A stretch of 64,000 nt of DNA from contig CAIIXF020000008.1 in assembly GCA_903813345.2 (NCBI GenBank), positions 71,341 through 135,340 of the forward strand, in the 5' to 3' direction. A program made the translations under genes and the position numbers. The notes below the pieces were generated by a model that worked only from the letters and a program-made list of their open reading frames with translations, searched no databases and was not told where the DNA came from. Of this stretch, positions 54,483 to 64,000 are shown piece after piece. Each line of letters opens with the position of its first letter. Positions within the stretch are counted from its first letter, which is position 1. The DNA comes from Owenia fusiformis. Its lineage: Eukaryota; Annelida; Polychaeta; Sabellida; Oweniidae.

Positions 54483-55369
54483 TAGAGGTCGCAACGGTAC
54501 TGAAAACCAGTACCGGTAACCATCACGCTAATAACCGTACCGTTACCGAAATACCGGTAAAAATTTGTAAGATAAAATGCCAATGCGCTGACACCCCCAC
54601 TTTGTTCCTAACTCTCTCCGTAGCTTCTCAAGTCTATATGCATACTGATGAACTTCACGAAACTTTTTCGAACTAGTAATGAAAGTAGTAGTGAAATGTC
54701 TCTTGTGTAGTACCAAACTTAAATTTTATGGTGGTAGCACATCAGAAAATGAGGACCCATTTATTTGGAATCCATAAGAAAACAGTTACTGAAGCGAAAT
54801 CTCCCAGTGCTTTGTCCTTGAAGCAATCTTCTCTGAAGAAAGTTTAGATCTATGTCAGCTTTGAATTCCAAATCCAGGATCCCTTTAATGACTTTACAAA
54901 AGGATCAACACAGCAATGCCCCGAATGTGTGCCATGGACTTAAGGTCATTAAGTCTGGTAGAAGGTAAGGGTTTCAGACACCTCATGCAAGAGGTAAAGC
55001 AAAGTTACCCAGTGCCAACTGCAAACACGATTAAAAGGTACGTGTTCAAGGAATACGCTGACATAATGGAAAAGACTATTAAGCGTCTGTCTGGAATGGT
55101 CGTAGCTATAACCACTGATGAAGCTACTACACCCGAACTGCCAAACATGGACATCACACCTGAACTGCCAAACATGGAAATCACACCTGAACTGCCAAAC
55201 ATGGACATCTAAATTTCTATGTAAATGTACGCATCGTGAAATAATTAAAAAACGACGTGTCCTTTATATCCCCGGGGATTATCGTCGGTTAACCGGTTAA
55301 TAATTTCAATACCGGTAAATGCTCACTTCCGTACCGAAACCGTATAACCGGAATTACCGTCAGCCTCTA
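54483..55369 (+). mobile_element. hAT element remnant with perfect 8-bp target duplication
   Basis: 'tagaggtcgcaacggtac' at the left and 'ttaccgtcagcctcta' at the right as imperfect TIRs, flanked by 'ctaaaatc' exactly on both sides (54475-54482, 55370-55377). An 8-bp duplication is the hAT signature. ACCGGT-type words fill both arms. It encloses fragments of a BED-finger/hAT transposase. 887 bp, much shorter than an autonomous element. Confidence 0.85.
54679..55212 (+). pseudogene. hAT (BED-type) transposase fragments
   Basis: The first part (from 54679) reads 'VKCLLCSTKLKFYGGSTSEN', the CxxC half of a BED zinc finger. After a gap, 'MCAMDLRSLSLVEGKGFRHL' 'MQEVKQSYPVPTANTIKRYV' and 'GMVVAITTDEAT' match the start of the hAT catalytic region (the Asp in TTD is the first catalytic residue). 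It is then broken by three copies of a 33-bp tandem repeat (about 55131-55208, 'TPELPNMDI') ending in a stop. Internal deletion derivative. Confidence 0.65.
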
Positions 55370-55377
55370 CTAAAATC

Positions 55378-56265
55378 AATACCAATCCTTTATAGTCATA
55401 AACCTCTGAAAAACCTCTGAAAAGTATATAATAGAAAAGAGCTTGTAACTTATCGTAGCAATCTTGTTATCGCATAAAGTTTGAAAATGTTCTCATTTTG
55501 TTTGAACTGGACATTTAAACTGCCATATTTGGCTGTTGAAGGCTGTTCCATCTGCCTTTTATACTCTCTTGCAGCCTTTAAATAACATTGCTATCTATAT
55601 TAATTAGTGAATATTAAGAGTTTATAGAAGGTAGTTTCATATTCCCTAATTTGCTGTGGAACGCCATCTTCAGTTCCATTGAACATGGATTATTCTAAAA
55701 ACAGTTGTGGCTCCAATTACTAATTCGCAATTATTGAGTTGGTTCATTAAAAGGCCGGATGTGGACTACATAATCAATGACAGAAGAAATGCTTGTTAAA
55801 GATAAATGTTTTATTATTGTGCACTAGAGAAATACACATTTCCAAAACGCTACTTAAACTACAGATGCACATCCTGTTCTCCCACTTATATTTGACTCCC
55901 ACTTATATTGGCTTCTTATTTAGCCATTTCATAAGAATATTCATTTCAATACAGTAATAACAATCTTCCTTCTAATTTATCTTTTTCAAAACTTGAAATG
56001 TCATGTTTTACCTATTATTCCCCAGCAGTTTCATGAATTTGAACTGTTTCAATTTTGCAGCTAGTATATTTCGCGAATTTTCGAAAACCTGCGAAAAGTG
56101 GGAAATATAGTAGCAAAAATAACCAGGAGTACAGTATTTAAATACTGTACCTATATGGCATTACAAAATCAAGGCAATAAATGTGATGAACAGTTCTTTG
56201 GTTCAATCTTGAGAAATCCTCTAACTTCAATCCATCTATAAATGGTCAATTAATGACAGATATGA
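55378..56265. other. Intergenic, nothing recognised
   Basis: AT-rich, no coding exon or repeat structure seen. It may include 3' UTR of the minus-strand gene that ends at 57131 if that UTR is long; a minus-strand AATAAA lies near 55810. Confidence 0.35.
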
Positions 56266-56269
56266 GTAT

Positions 56270-57060
56270 CTTCCTGGGCCCATGTTGAACACTTAGTATT
56301 GTCACAATTCTCTCATCGCATATTTTGGGCCCATGTTGAATACTTAATAATGTCAAACTTCTCTCATCGCATATCTTGGACCAATGTTGAATACTTATAT
56401 TGTAACACTGTTCTCATCGCATATCTTGGACCCATCTTGAAAACTTAATATTGTCACACTTCTCTCATCGCATATCTTGGACCCATGTTGAATACTTAAT
56501 ATTGTCACACTTCTCTCATCGCATATCTTGGACCCATGTTGAATACTTAATATTGTCACACTTCTCTCATCGCATATCTTGAGCCCATTTTGAATACCGT
56601 CACAATTCTCTCATCACATATCTTGGACCCATCTTGAACACTTAATATTGTCACACTTCTCTCATCGCATATCTTGGACCCATGTTGAATACGTAATATT
56701 GTCACACTTCTCTCATCGCATATCTTGAGCACATGTTGAATACTTAATATTGTCACAATTCTCTCATTGCATATCTTGGACCCATGTTGAACACTTAATA
56801 TTGTCACACTTCTCTCATCGCATATCTTGAGCCCATGTTGAATACTTAATATTGTCACACTTCTCTCATCGCATATCTTGAGCACATGTTGAATACTTAA
56901 TATTGTCACAATTCTCTCATTGCATATCTTGGACCCATGTTGAACACTTAATATTGTCACACTTCTCTCATCACATATCTTGAGCCCATGTTGAATACTT
57001 AATATTGTCACACTTCTCTCATCGCATATCTTGAGCCCATGTTGAACACTTAAGTAACAC
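56270..57060. repeat. 51-bp tandem array downstream of the third gene
   Basis: About 15 copies of 'cttggacccatgttgaatac' 'ttaatattgtcacacttctc' 'tcatcgcatat' (51 bp, a multiple of 3, so a 151-codon frame stays open on the minus strand by chance). It begins about 70 bp past the stop codon of the minus-strand gene and so probably lies in its 3' UTR. Confidence 0.9.
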
Positions 57061-57130
57061 TTCTCTCTTCCCAGAATGTGATGTCCCTCTGATCAGAGAG
57101 AGGTTATGAATATATCCCAATGCTCACAAA

Positions 57131-57276
57131 TTAGCCATAAAAGTCAAAATCATCTTCCTCATCATTATCCTCCTTTTTGTTGGGCTTACTGGTGACCTTA
57201 GCTAGGCCTGTGTTTCCCATTGGGATGTCTATATCGTAATCTGAGTCTAGGTCAGAGTCCGCTCCCATCATGTACG
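57131..57276 (-). CDS. Third gene, last coding exon
   Basis: YMMGADSDLDSDYDIDIPMG through EDDFDFYG and TAA. Acceptor 'catattccag'. Confidence 0.65.
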
Positions 57277-60200
57277 CTGGAATATGGAAAATAAAAGAAG
57301 TTAAAAAGAAGTTATATCCTCTATCATGGAAGGACTATGTTGTAAAGAATCAACTGCTATATTAACTGTATTAACCAAGCAAGTTCTTGCGATTTTGTGG
57401 TTCGTGGTTTGATTTTTATTATTCATCCTTGCATTTACATGAAAATTAACTGAAGTATTTTACAATATATGTAATTCTGCATTAATTAGGAGGTTAAGCT
57501 ACACATTTTTAAGAGAACTTGAAGAATTGTAAAGTGTAGAATTATGATCCTCTAGAGATTAGTTCTCCCCTGTGTAGAATTTCCGATTTGAGCTAAACTT
57601 ATAAGTTGAATCTGGATTCCAAATTAATTCGCCATGCAAATTAATAAACCTCCGATGGTAAATAACCACAAATAAATGCTCAAACAACCGCGATATTGGA
57701 GAATTTTAAAGAAAATGGCTTCACTTAGAATAACTCTAACTGAAGTTGATGATGACGTAGATCATCAGCTTCAGTGCCATTTTCTTTCAAATTCTCTAAT
57801 GTTTGGGCATTCATATTAATACTAATACTACGGACTTACTAATATTGCGGATGTTTGGGCATTCATTTGTGGTTGAATACAATCATAGTTTTATTAATTT
57901 GCATGGCGAAACTTTTGGAATCAAGATTCAACTTAGTTTAGCTGAAATCGAAAGTTTATCGAAAAACAAAAGAATCTCAGCAACCATCTTGAATAAAGCT
58001 GTTTAGAGTCATTCAGCTGTGGAACAGTGAGAATCATCTGTAAATATCCAACTAAAGTGCAATAATAAAATTCTCAGGAATGATGTTGAAAAGCTATCTT
58101 TTAAGGCTAATGACCCCCTCCCCAAGACTGTTCAAATACTGTTAATTTTCTAACATCGATTCTTTCGAAATGCTTCCCGTTTGATTCTCGTTTGCACAAA
58201 CATGAACATTTTTACAGCACTAAACACAAAAATGCAATCTAAATGTGGCATAGAGTGACACCTTTTAGTTGAATTCCCCAACAAATAAAATGATTTTAGT
58301 GTAGATTTTCAATTGTGCAATTTTGATGAAGGATAAAATAGAAACAGTAAACAATTCTGGCCTTATTTTATGACAAAATGCAAGATCCATTAGACATATA
58401 TATAGGCCTAGGACGAGTGCATTAATGCGTCTACAATTCAGCAAAGACGGAGATTAAATAACCTTGATATTTTAAAAACTGAACCCTTCAAAGTCGTGTT
58501 CGACACATTCCTATATTGATTCATGTACTTTCAGTTAAAAGTTATATAATGAAAAATAGTGCAAGCTTAAACTCTCTGATATTGCTTCAATCACGCTTAC
58601 ATTTTCACAAAATGTTCCTCTCATTAGAAACTAGGCGATATGTCAGCATTTTTGGTGGTGGCATGAAAAGAGTTTTCAAGTATTTTGCAACCAGAACAAC
58701 GGCAACGCCAAACCGTAGCGAATCCCATCGAACAGAAATGGCTGGCATTTTTACAAACCAAATATATAGCAAATTTCATAAAACAACACATATAAGAAAG
58801 GCCACCATTTTCAAAATGGTTGCTCACTAGCCAAGTTGTCATCAGAAGAAGGAATATGCTTTTAAATAGCCACATCTAAAATTTTATAAATCGCACACAT
58901 GTACATGTAAATGGTGGCCATTTTTTAAAATGGCCACCTACTACCCAAAATGTCATAAGACAGTTTGCAATCCTTACAAGTATTCACATATCAAATATGA
59001 ACAAAATCGCTCTATTACTTTTTGAGTTATAATAAAAAATGTAAAATAATACACATAAAAATGGTTGCCATTTTTCAAAAGGGCGGACTACTCCCCAAAG
59101 TTTTATTAGACAATGTGCCACGCTTAAAGTACTCACATATCAAATATGAACAAAATCGCTCCAATACTTTTCGAGTTATAGTAAAAAATGTAATAAAAAT
59201 GATAGCCATTTTTTAAAATGGCCGCATACTACCCAAAGTGTCATTAGACAGTGTGCCATGCTTATAGTATTCACATATAAAGTATGAACAAAATCGCTCT
59301 TCTACTTTTTGAGTTATAGTAAAAAATGTAAAATAGCACACGTAAAAATGGCGGCCAATTTTCAAAATGGCCGCCTGCTACCCAAAATGTCATTTGACAT
59401 TGTGCCATGCTTAAAGTATCCATATACCAAATATGAACAAAATCGCTCCACTACTTTTTGAGTTACAGTAAATGTTAAATAACACACGTAAAAATTGTTG
59501 TTAGACATTGTGCCATGCTTAAAGTATTCACATACCAAATATGAACAAAATCGCTCCACTACTTTTTGAGTTACAGTAAAAGATGTTAAAAAACACACGT
59601 AAAAATGGCGGCAGCATACTACCCAAAATTTTAATAGACATTGTGCCATGCTTAAAGTATTCACATACTGAATATGAACAAAATCGCTCCTCTACTTTTT
59701 AAGTTACAGCAAAAATCGTAAAATGACGTGCAAAGGCAGCCATTTTTCAAGATGGCTGCCATGTATTTCTTCTATATTAACATTTCTAGCTTAATCAATG
59801 TCCTATATAACTTTCTTATATTTAAAACATATTGCTATTACAGTTTTATATGCAGAACCTAAATTACCGTAAAATCGGCACTAAAATGGCTTCCATTTTT
59901 AAACGAGTGGCCATTTTGAAAATTGATTTTCGAGCAGAACTTCTACCCCCATTGGGTATATTTGTACAAAATATGAACAAAATCAGGCCAACGGTATTTG
60001 AGTTATTGCCCGAGCGGACGGACGGAGGCGGAGACGGACTTCGTTCGATGGGATAATCAACACTAAATTGAATCTGAAAGTCCCGAAGGAGTAATGATGA
60101 AATTGAGGTATTCCGTAATGTCAAGACAACCTACCAGGCTTCTTCTTCCCTCCTGTTGATCCTAAACCACTAAAACTGGACATGGTTGACTTGCCACTGG

Positions 60201-62088
60201 AAATAAATACAAATTGCAACTTTAAGAAACAATCTTTTGATTTGTATCTTAGAACAGCCAAATTATTATATATACCTGTATACGTGGACATAAGTTATTA
60301 CAATTGGTATGGACTATTAAAGTTCCAAATTATTCAAAGTACTATGTATAACTTATAGACTTTTTGTCTTTCCCTTTTATATGTTATACCTGGATGGTGT
60401 GTCATGAGTGGAGGAATGATGTCACATTGTCAGTACATACCAGACACACCAATTACACATTATATGCACAGGTCCTTTAAGTCATCACATAATATACATA
60501 AGTCCTTTAAGTCCTTTAACTCATTGTTAATTAATTACTTCTGCATTCAGTGCTTACCTTGGCAAATTATAGGCTTATATATAACTTTTATTGACATCTT
60601 GTATCATAACATGATTACATTAGTCATAAATTATTACAGACATGTGCCCGGGTGTATGTGGTAGGGTGAAGTTTTAGAATGTCTGAGGTAAATATTCATT
60701 TAGATTAGAAAACTTCTAACCGTTAATGTTTTATATTAATTTGTTTTTAGTTCACTTGGTTTATTATAATCAAACTTTCAAAACGTGTGTCATAACTTTC
60801 CGGTCAATTTTGCTATTTCTATATTTCAATTGTTCCAAAGTTAAGTTCTCTTTCCAATTCAGTGCCCGGGATTCAGCATCCATGTGCAGTGATAGTGATG
60901 ATAGTGAAGCCTTAAAAGTCGAGTGATTGTGTTTGTGTAGTGTGACATTGAAACTTGGACAAACATCTTTATTGTGCTATAAACATATAAAGTGAACAGA
61001 ATACTTTTGAAATAATTGACATTTGTGAACGATAGTGGATTATCTAATAATGCTGAAGTGATTAATCCATATTAGAATACTCAGCATTTAGTGAACATTA
61101 ATAATGAGCTGTACAATTTTCACAGTCCATAATAGGGTAATTGTAAATAGGAGAATTAGGAGAAATAGGACAATCTATGAACTCATGTATACGTTGCAAA
61201 ATTATGTACATATATACTTTGTGAAGGTTAGTTCTATTTTGAGTAAAAATCATATTGAAATGTAAGAATAAAGGTATAATAGTTCAAAGGAACTAGGTTA
61301 GAAGCTAGCATTCATTTTTAATTAATTAGTTAATTTCCTTTGTAAATATATTTCAGTAAAACTAGATATGTGTTTGTTCTGTGTGGTAAAGGTTTTAAAA
61401 TCTCGAATGTAGTCACATTATCAGTACATACCAGACACATCAATTACTAATCTAAACCATGTCACCCTAATTGAAATAATGAAATACAGTAAAACCTGTG
61501 TAAGTGTAACACCTTTGGTACCTCTAAAAAGTGTTCCACTTTTAATGTATTCTTCTAACAATTGTTCATTAATCATTTGGTCAATTGGTGATGGGGGTCA
61601 CAGAGGTGAACTTGCATGGGCTTTACACGTTAACTAGTTCACAAATCAAAAGCATCTAGGTTGAGATATGGTCAATTTTGTACAGTGTATATACAGTAAC
61701 AGTTATACAGTAGTAGTAGAGATTATCCTATATGAGGTTCAGGATATTGGGATTATCCCGAGGCCAATATAATATATTTGCCCGAGGTTCTAAAATCAGT
61801 GTATTTCTAAACCATTTTCCACCTGCTAATCCAACACTGTTTGTCAGTTGTAGAGACATTGGGATTAGACAGGTTTTACTGTAGTTTGTTTTCACATCAA
61901 AACCTCACCTTTTCTCCATGGCTGTTGGTACATAAGGCTCCATTGGTGAAGGCAGGGGAGACTGGTTGGGTGAAAGGGCATCAGTTTTCACAGATGAACG
62001 TCTAGTCTCCACGCTGGGTGTTGGGGATACATCTATTGTGTTGGAACCATAACTCAAACCAAGGCTCCCTGTACCACCCAGGGACCGA
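57131..62088 (-). CDS. C-terminal exons of an unidentified Ser/Pro-rich, acidic-tailed protein (partial)
   Basis: Three exons join in frame: 62088-61909 (phase 2 in, phase 2 out), 60196-60135 (phase 2 to 1) and 57276-57131 (stop TAA at 57131-57133). The encoded end is about 128 residues: Gly/Ser/Pro-rich (SLGGTGSLGLSYGSNTIDVS, SPNQSPLPSPMEPYVPTAME), a short basic block (GSTGGKKKP), then acidic (GADSDLDSDYDIDIPMG, EDNDEEDDFDFYG). All three acceptors and both donors are canonical. I do not recognise the family; this looks like a disordered C-terminal tail. More 5' exons must lie beyond 62100, perhaps outside the window. Confidence 0.65.
57580..57965. mobile_element. Foldback relic in the third gene's last intron
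   Basis: 'gatttgagctaaacttataa' and 'ttcgccatgcaaattaataa' at the left face 'ttattaatttgcatggcgaa' and 'cttagtttagctgaaatcga' at the right. A second pair ('gaagttgatgatgac' against 'gatcatcagcttc') lies near the centre. Confidence 0.6.
57970..58515. mobile_element. Fragment of the 37002-38446 Mutator-like family
   Basis: 'tctaaatgtggcatagagtg' and 'acaattcagcaaagacggag', followed by 'actgaacccttcaaag', match the interior and right end of the element at 37002-38446. Truncated at the right end. Confidence 0.55.
58620..60057. repeat. ~180-bp tandem array of 'ATGGCGGCCATTTT' units
   Basis: About seven units containing 'caaatatgaacaaaatcgct', 'actttttgagttatagtaaa' and an inverted 'atggccgcc...ggcggccat'-type hairpin. 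It ends with 'cggacggacggaggcggaga' and 'cttcgttcgatgggataa'. The last unit matches 1-366 of the window. Short frames here are repeat-derived. Confidence 0.85.
60135..60196 (-). CDS. Third gene, penultimate exon (62 nt)
   Basis: GKSTMSSFSGLGSTGGKKKP, acceptor 'tatttccag', donor 'GCCTG|gtaggt'. Supported mainly by splice signals and by phases that fit both neighbours. Confidence 0.6.
60200..61480. other. Third-gene intron, mostly plain
   Basis: One stretch (60579-60636, 'tatataacttttattgacat' and 'catgattacattagtca') is shared with 22614-22671 beside the mariner-type element, so it is a fragment of the same older element. Otherwise no repeat or coding sequence is recognised. Confidence 0.45.
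61485..61883. mobile_element. pogo/Tigger-type MITE
   Basis: 'tacagtaaaacctgt' at the left and 'acaggttttactgta' at the right: perfect 15-bp inverted ends bounded by TA. 399 bp, no transposase. It ends 26 bp from the exon n-2 donor (61909) of the third gene. Confidence 0.8.
61909..62088 (-). CDS. Third gene, exon n-2
   Basis: Acceptor 'cttgttccag', donor 'GAAAAG|gtgagg'. Encodes RSLGGTGSLGLSYGSNTIDV and on to EPYVPTAMEK. A possible 9-nt microexon (62194-62186, ATCACAGAG) with acceptor 'gatgtgctcag' and donor 'gtacgt' precedes it in a compatible frame, but this is speculative. Confidence 0.65.
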
Positions 62089-62427
62089 CTGGAACAAGAA
62101 ATACACATCATCAATGCCTCCTGTTTCATCTGAATGCCTCCTGTTTTGTTCTCAATTTCAATATATCTTAAACATTTTCACGTACCTCTGTGATCTGAGC
62201 ACATCAGATGGGAAGAGTTACAACTGTCAATAAATGTAATGGTTATCATGTAATAATATACCTTTATGTCAATACATTATATAATAGGCATTGTATTTAA
62301 CAGCAGATATTAGAATATGCATAGGTACACAATTTTTATGACCCCAATTAGATGAAATATGAGGTGGGATGAAAGATCTCAAAAATCCTCAATTTTGGGC
62401 TATCCTGGATCGCCAAATCAAGCTCAT

Positions 62428-62857
62428 TACAGGTTGTTCCAAAAGTAACAGGACCGGTGCAAGTATTTTGTTAAATATGCTCCAATTATATTCAAAATTT
62501 TACTTAATGTTCTTTCGTGTATTGTGACTAAAACTGTAGTTTCTACAAAAATTATAAAACTTGGGTAGAGTTATGGTTGCTATGGTAACATGACATCACA
62601 ATACCTGGGGCAACATTCCAAGCAGAAAGTTACACAGACTCTTACAGAAATGCTTAAAGTTTGTACTTTCCCTATCAAAATTGAAATTCCCAACAACTGT
62701 TGGGAATTACATTTGCTTTACATCATTTAATATTCCTATGTAAAGTAATGTATCCTTACTTTGAAAAGTAGGCTCAGATTTGTGAAAATTTGAAGACATT
62801 CAGTGCAGAATTGACAAAATGCCAGCACCAGTCCTGCTACTTTTGGAACACCCTGTA
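62428..62857. mobile_element. MITE with TACAGGTTGTTCCAAAAGTA ends
   Basis: 'tacaggttgttccaaaagta' then 'acagga' at the left; 'tcctgctacttttggaacac' then 'cctgta' at the right. TA bounded, mariner type. A short perfect internal palindrome 'ttcccaacaactgttgggaa' sits near 62688. Confidence 0.75.
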
Positions 62858-64000
62858 TATCATGGCATCTCAGGGCTGAGAAGAAATGAGATGTCATGGT
62901 TTATCATGATGATAACATGTATGAACAAAAATTAGCGAATTACAAAACCGATACAATATTTGCAATCTACTCTAAATTGCTTTTCAATGCGTTTAATAAA
63001 GCTATACTTCAGAAAGATCTCAAAATTAACGAAAAATATCTGTTGGCGGCCATTTTGAATTTTCTGGGATACAAATCAGAAAGACAATACCATAGTTATG
63101 ATCTACCCTAAACTTCCTTCAATTTGAGTACAATATAGCCATATAATACTTTTAAACGGATGAAAGAATATTATTGCGAAATCTCACATAAGGCGGCCAT
63201 TTTGAATTTTACAAGGCCCAAATTAACATGTTGCCATTTCACCACTATTTGACTTATCATCTTAAAACTTGGTACAGATGTTTTAAACATTATGCTTCAA
63301 ATAAAATAAAGCTTCTACTATTTAATTGGTTCATCTCATGGTTACTATGGTAATCCGATGTGACGTCAACCGGAGCAAACTTAATTTTGCGAAAAAATGA
63401 AACTATTCTCGACTTGATGAACTTAAATATCTTTCAATTATTTTTCAATATATTTTATTTGTTACATGTTGCCATTCGATCACATATAATGCCAAAGACT
63501 CTATTTTAGTTGATTATTTCATTTTCTGAGAAAGTGCTAATAATAATATAAAGTGTTTAGAACTAACACATTATTGTCTTTATTAAATTTTTCATCCTTT
63601 TTTTGCTTAAAGGAACATTCCTGGCCAAACCTTTTCTATCCTGATGTGATAGCTATAATCATATATATACTTTCCATATTTAGCAAAACAACAGGAAATG
63701 TTTAATATAGTCAATATTGATAATTTAAAAATGTAGTGCTCATTTCCAGTAAGCTGCCATCTTTTAAGATTTTACTCAGGAAGAGATGTCATCGACTCTC
63801 AACTTCCATGACCTTGCATATAACAGTATAGGGAAGTAGCACAAAATAACTTCTAGACAAGTGGTTCTTACTTTATGTGCAAAAATATTTTCAGAGTTTG
63901 TCAGCTTAGAATAATAGAAGAGACTTATAGAAGGATTAAATCATAGATAAAATTGAAAAAGAATGCACAGCTGGTTTTTGTAATTCTTAATAGCTCCTTA
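62858..64000. other. Right edge: 'ggcggccattttgaattt' repeats and unassigned sequence
   Basis: 'ggcggccattttgaatttt' occurs at about 63045 and 63192 in two loosely related blocks of the same type as 58620-60057 and 51690-53150. From about 63400 to the end I recognise nothing. No exon of the third gene could be supported here. Confidence 0.4.

Noticed and set aside
56556-57011. 151-codon frame with repeated 'TILSIQHGLKICDERSV'
   Set aside because: A 51-bp array has a period divisible by three, so one frame stays open by construction. It lies after the stop codon of the minus-strand gene.

Overview
The window is a piece of an animal nuclear genome. It is AT-rich, with short exons, long introns (GT..AG throughout), canonical metazoan gene families, and dense families of small inverted-repeat DNA transposons and tandem arrays. 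The repeat style suggests a marine invertebrate, most likely a lophotrochozoan such as a mollusc. That placement is an inference from texture, not from a marker gene.

Two genes can be rebuilt exon by exon. On the minus strand, an ASB3-like ankyrin-repeat/SOCS-box protein runs from its start codon at 24102 to its stop at 821: 8 coding exons, 1500 nt, 499 residues. On the plus strand, a TAF6L-like histone-fold/HEAT protein of the SAGA coactivator runs from 27775 to 49468: 10 coding exons, 2013 nt, 670 residues, with an AATAAA signal at 49551. They are head to head, about 3.7 kb apart. A third gene on the minus strand (57131-62088) contributes only its last three recognisable coding exons. They encode a Ser/Pro-rich and then acidic C-terminus that I cannot assign. 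It is tail to tail with TAF6L. The two complete genes have unrelated known roles (ubiquitin-ligase adaptor and transcription coactivator subunit), so I infer no shared pathway.

Most of the DNA is repeats. Large tandem arrays lie at 4.3-7.4 and 11.3-13.2 kb (87 bp unit), 15.9-18.3 kb (56 bp), 19.9-21.4 kb (about 70-78 bp), 28.0-28.6 kb (148 bp), 32.4-33.0 kb (about 55-65 bp), 43.0-44.9 kb (29 bp), 46.0-46.9 kb (about 22 bp) and 56.3-57.1 kb (51 bp). Between and inside them are terminal-inverted-repeat elements: Tc1/mariner-like, pogo-like, hAT with an 8-bp duplication, Mutator-like with 9-bp duplications, several long foldbacks, and decayed transposase fragments. Many are nested.

The most striking pattern is where the arrays sit. 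At least four of the intronic arrays in the two genes (87 bp, 70-78 bp, 32.4 kb and 29 bp) have units that contain the real splice junction next to them: the same donor or acceptor plus a few or many exon bases. Three more (56 bp, 148 bp and 22 bp) abut a splice site and look related to it. These introns therefore seem to have been expanded by amplifying their own splice sites, leaving tens of decoy donors or acceptors beside each exon.
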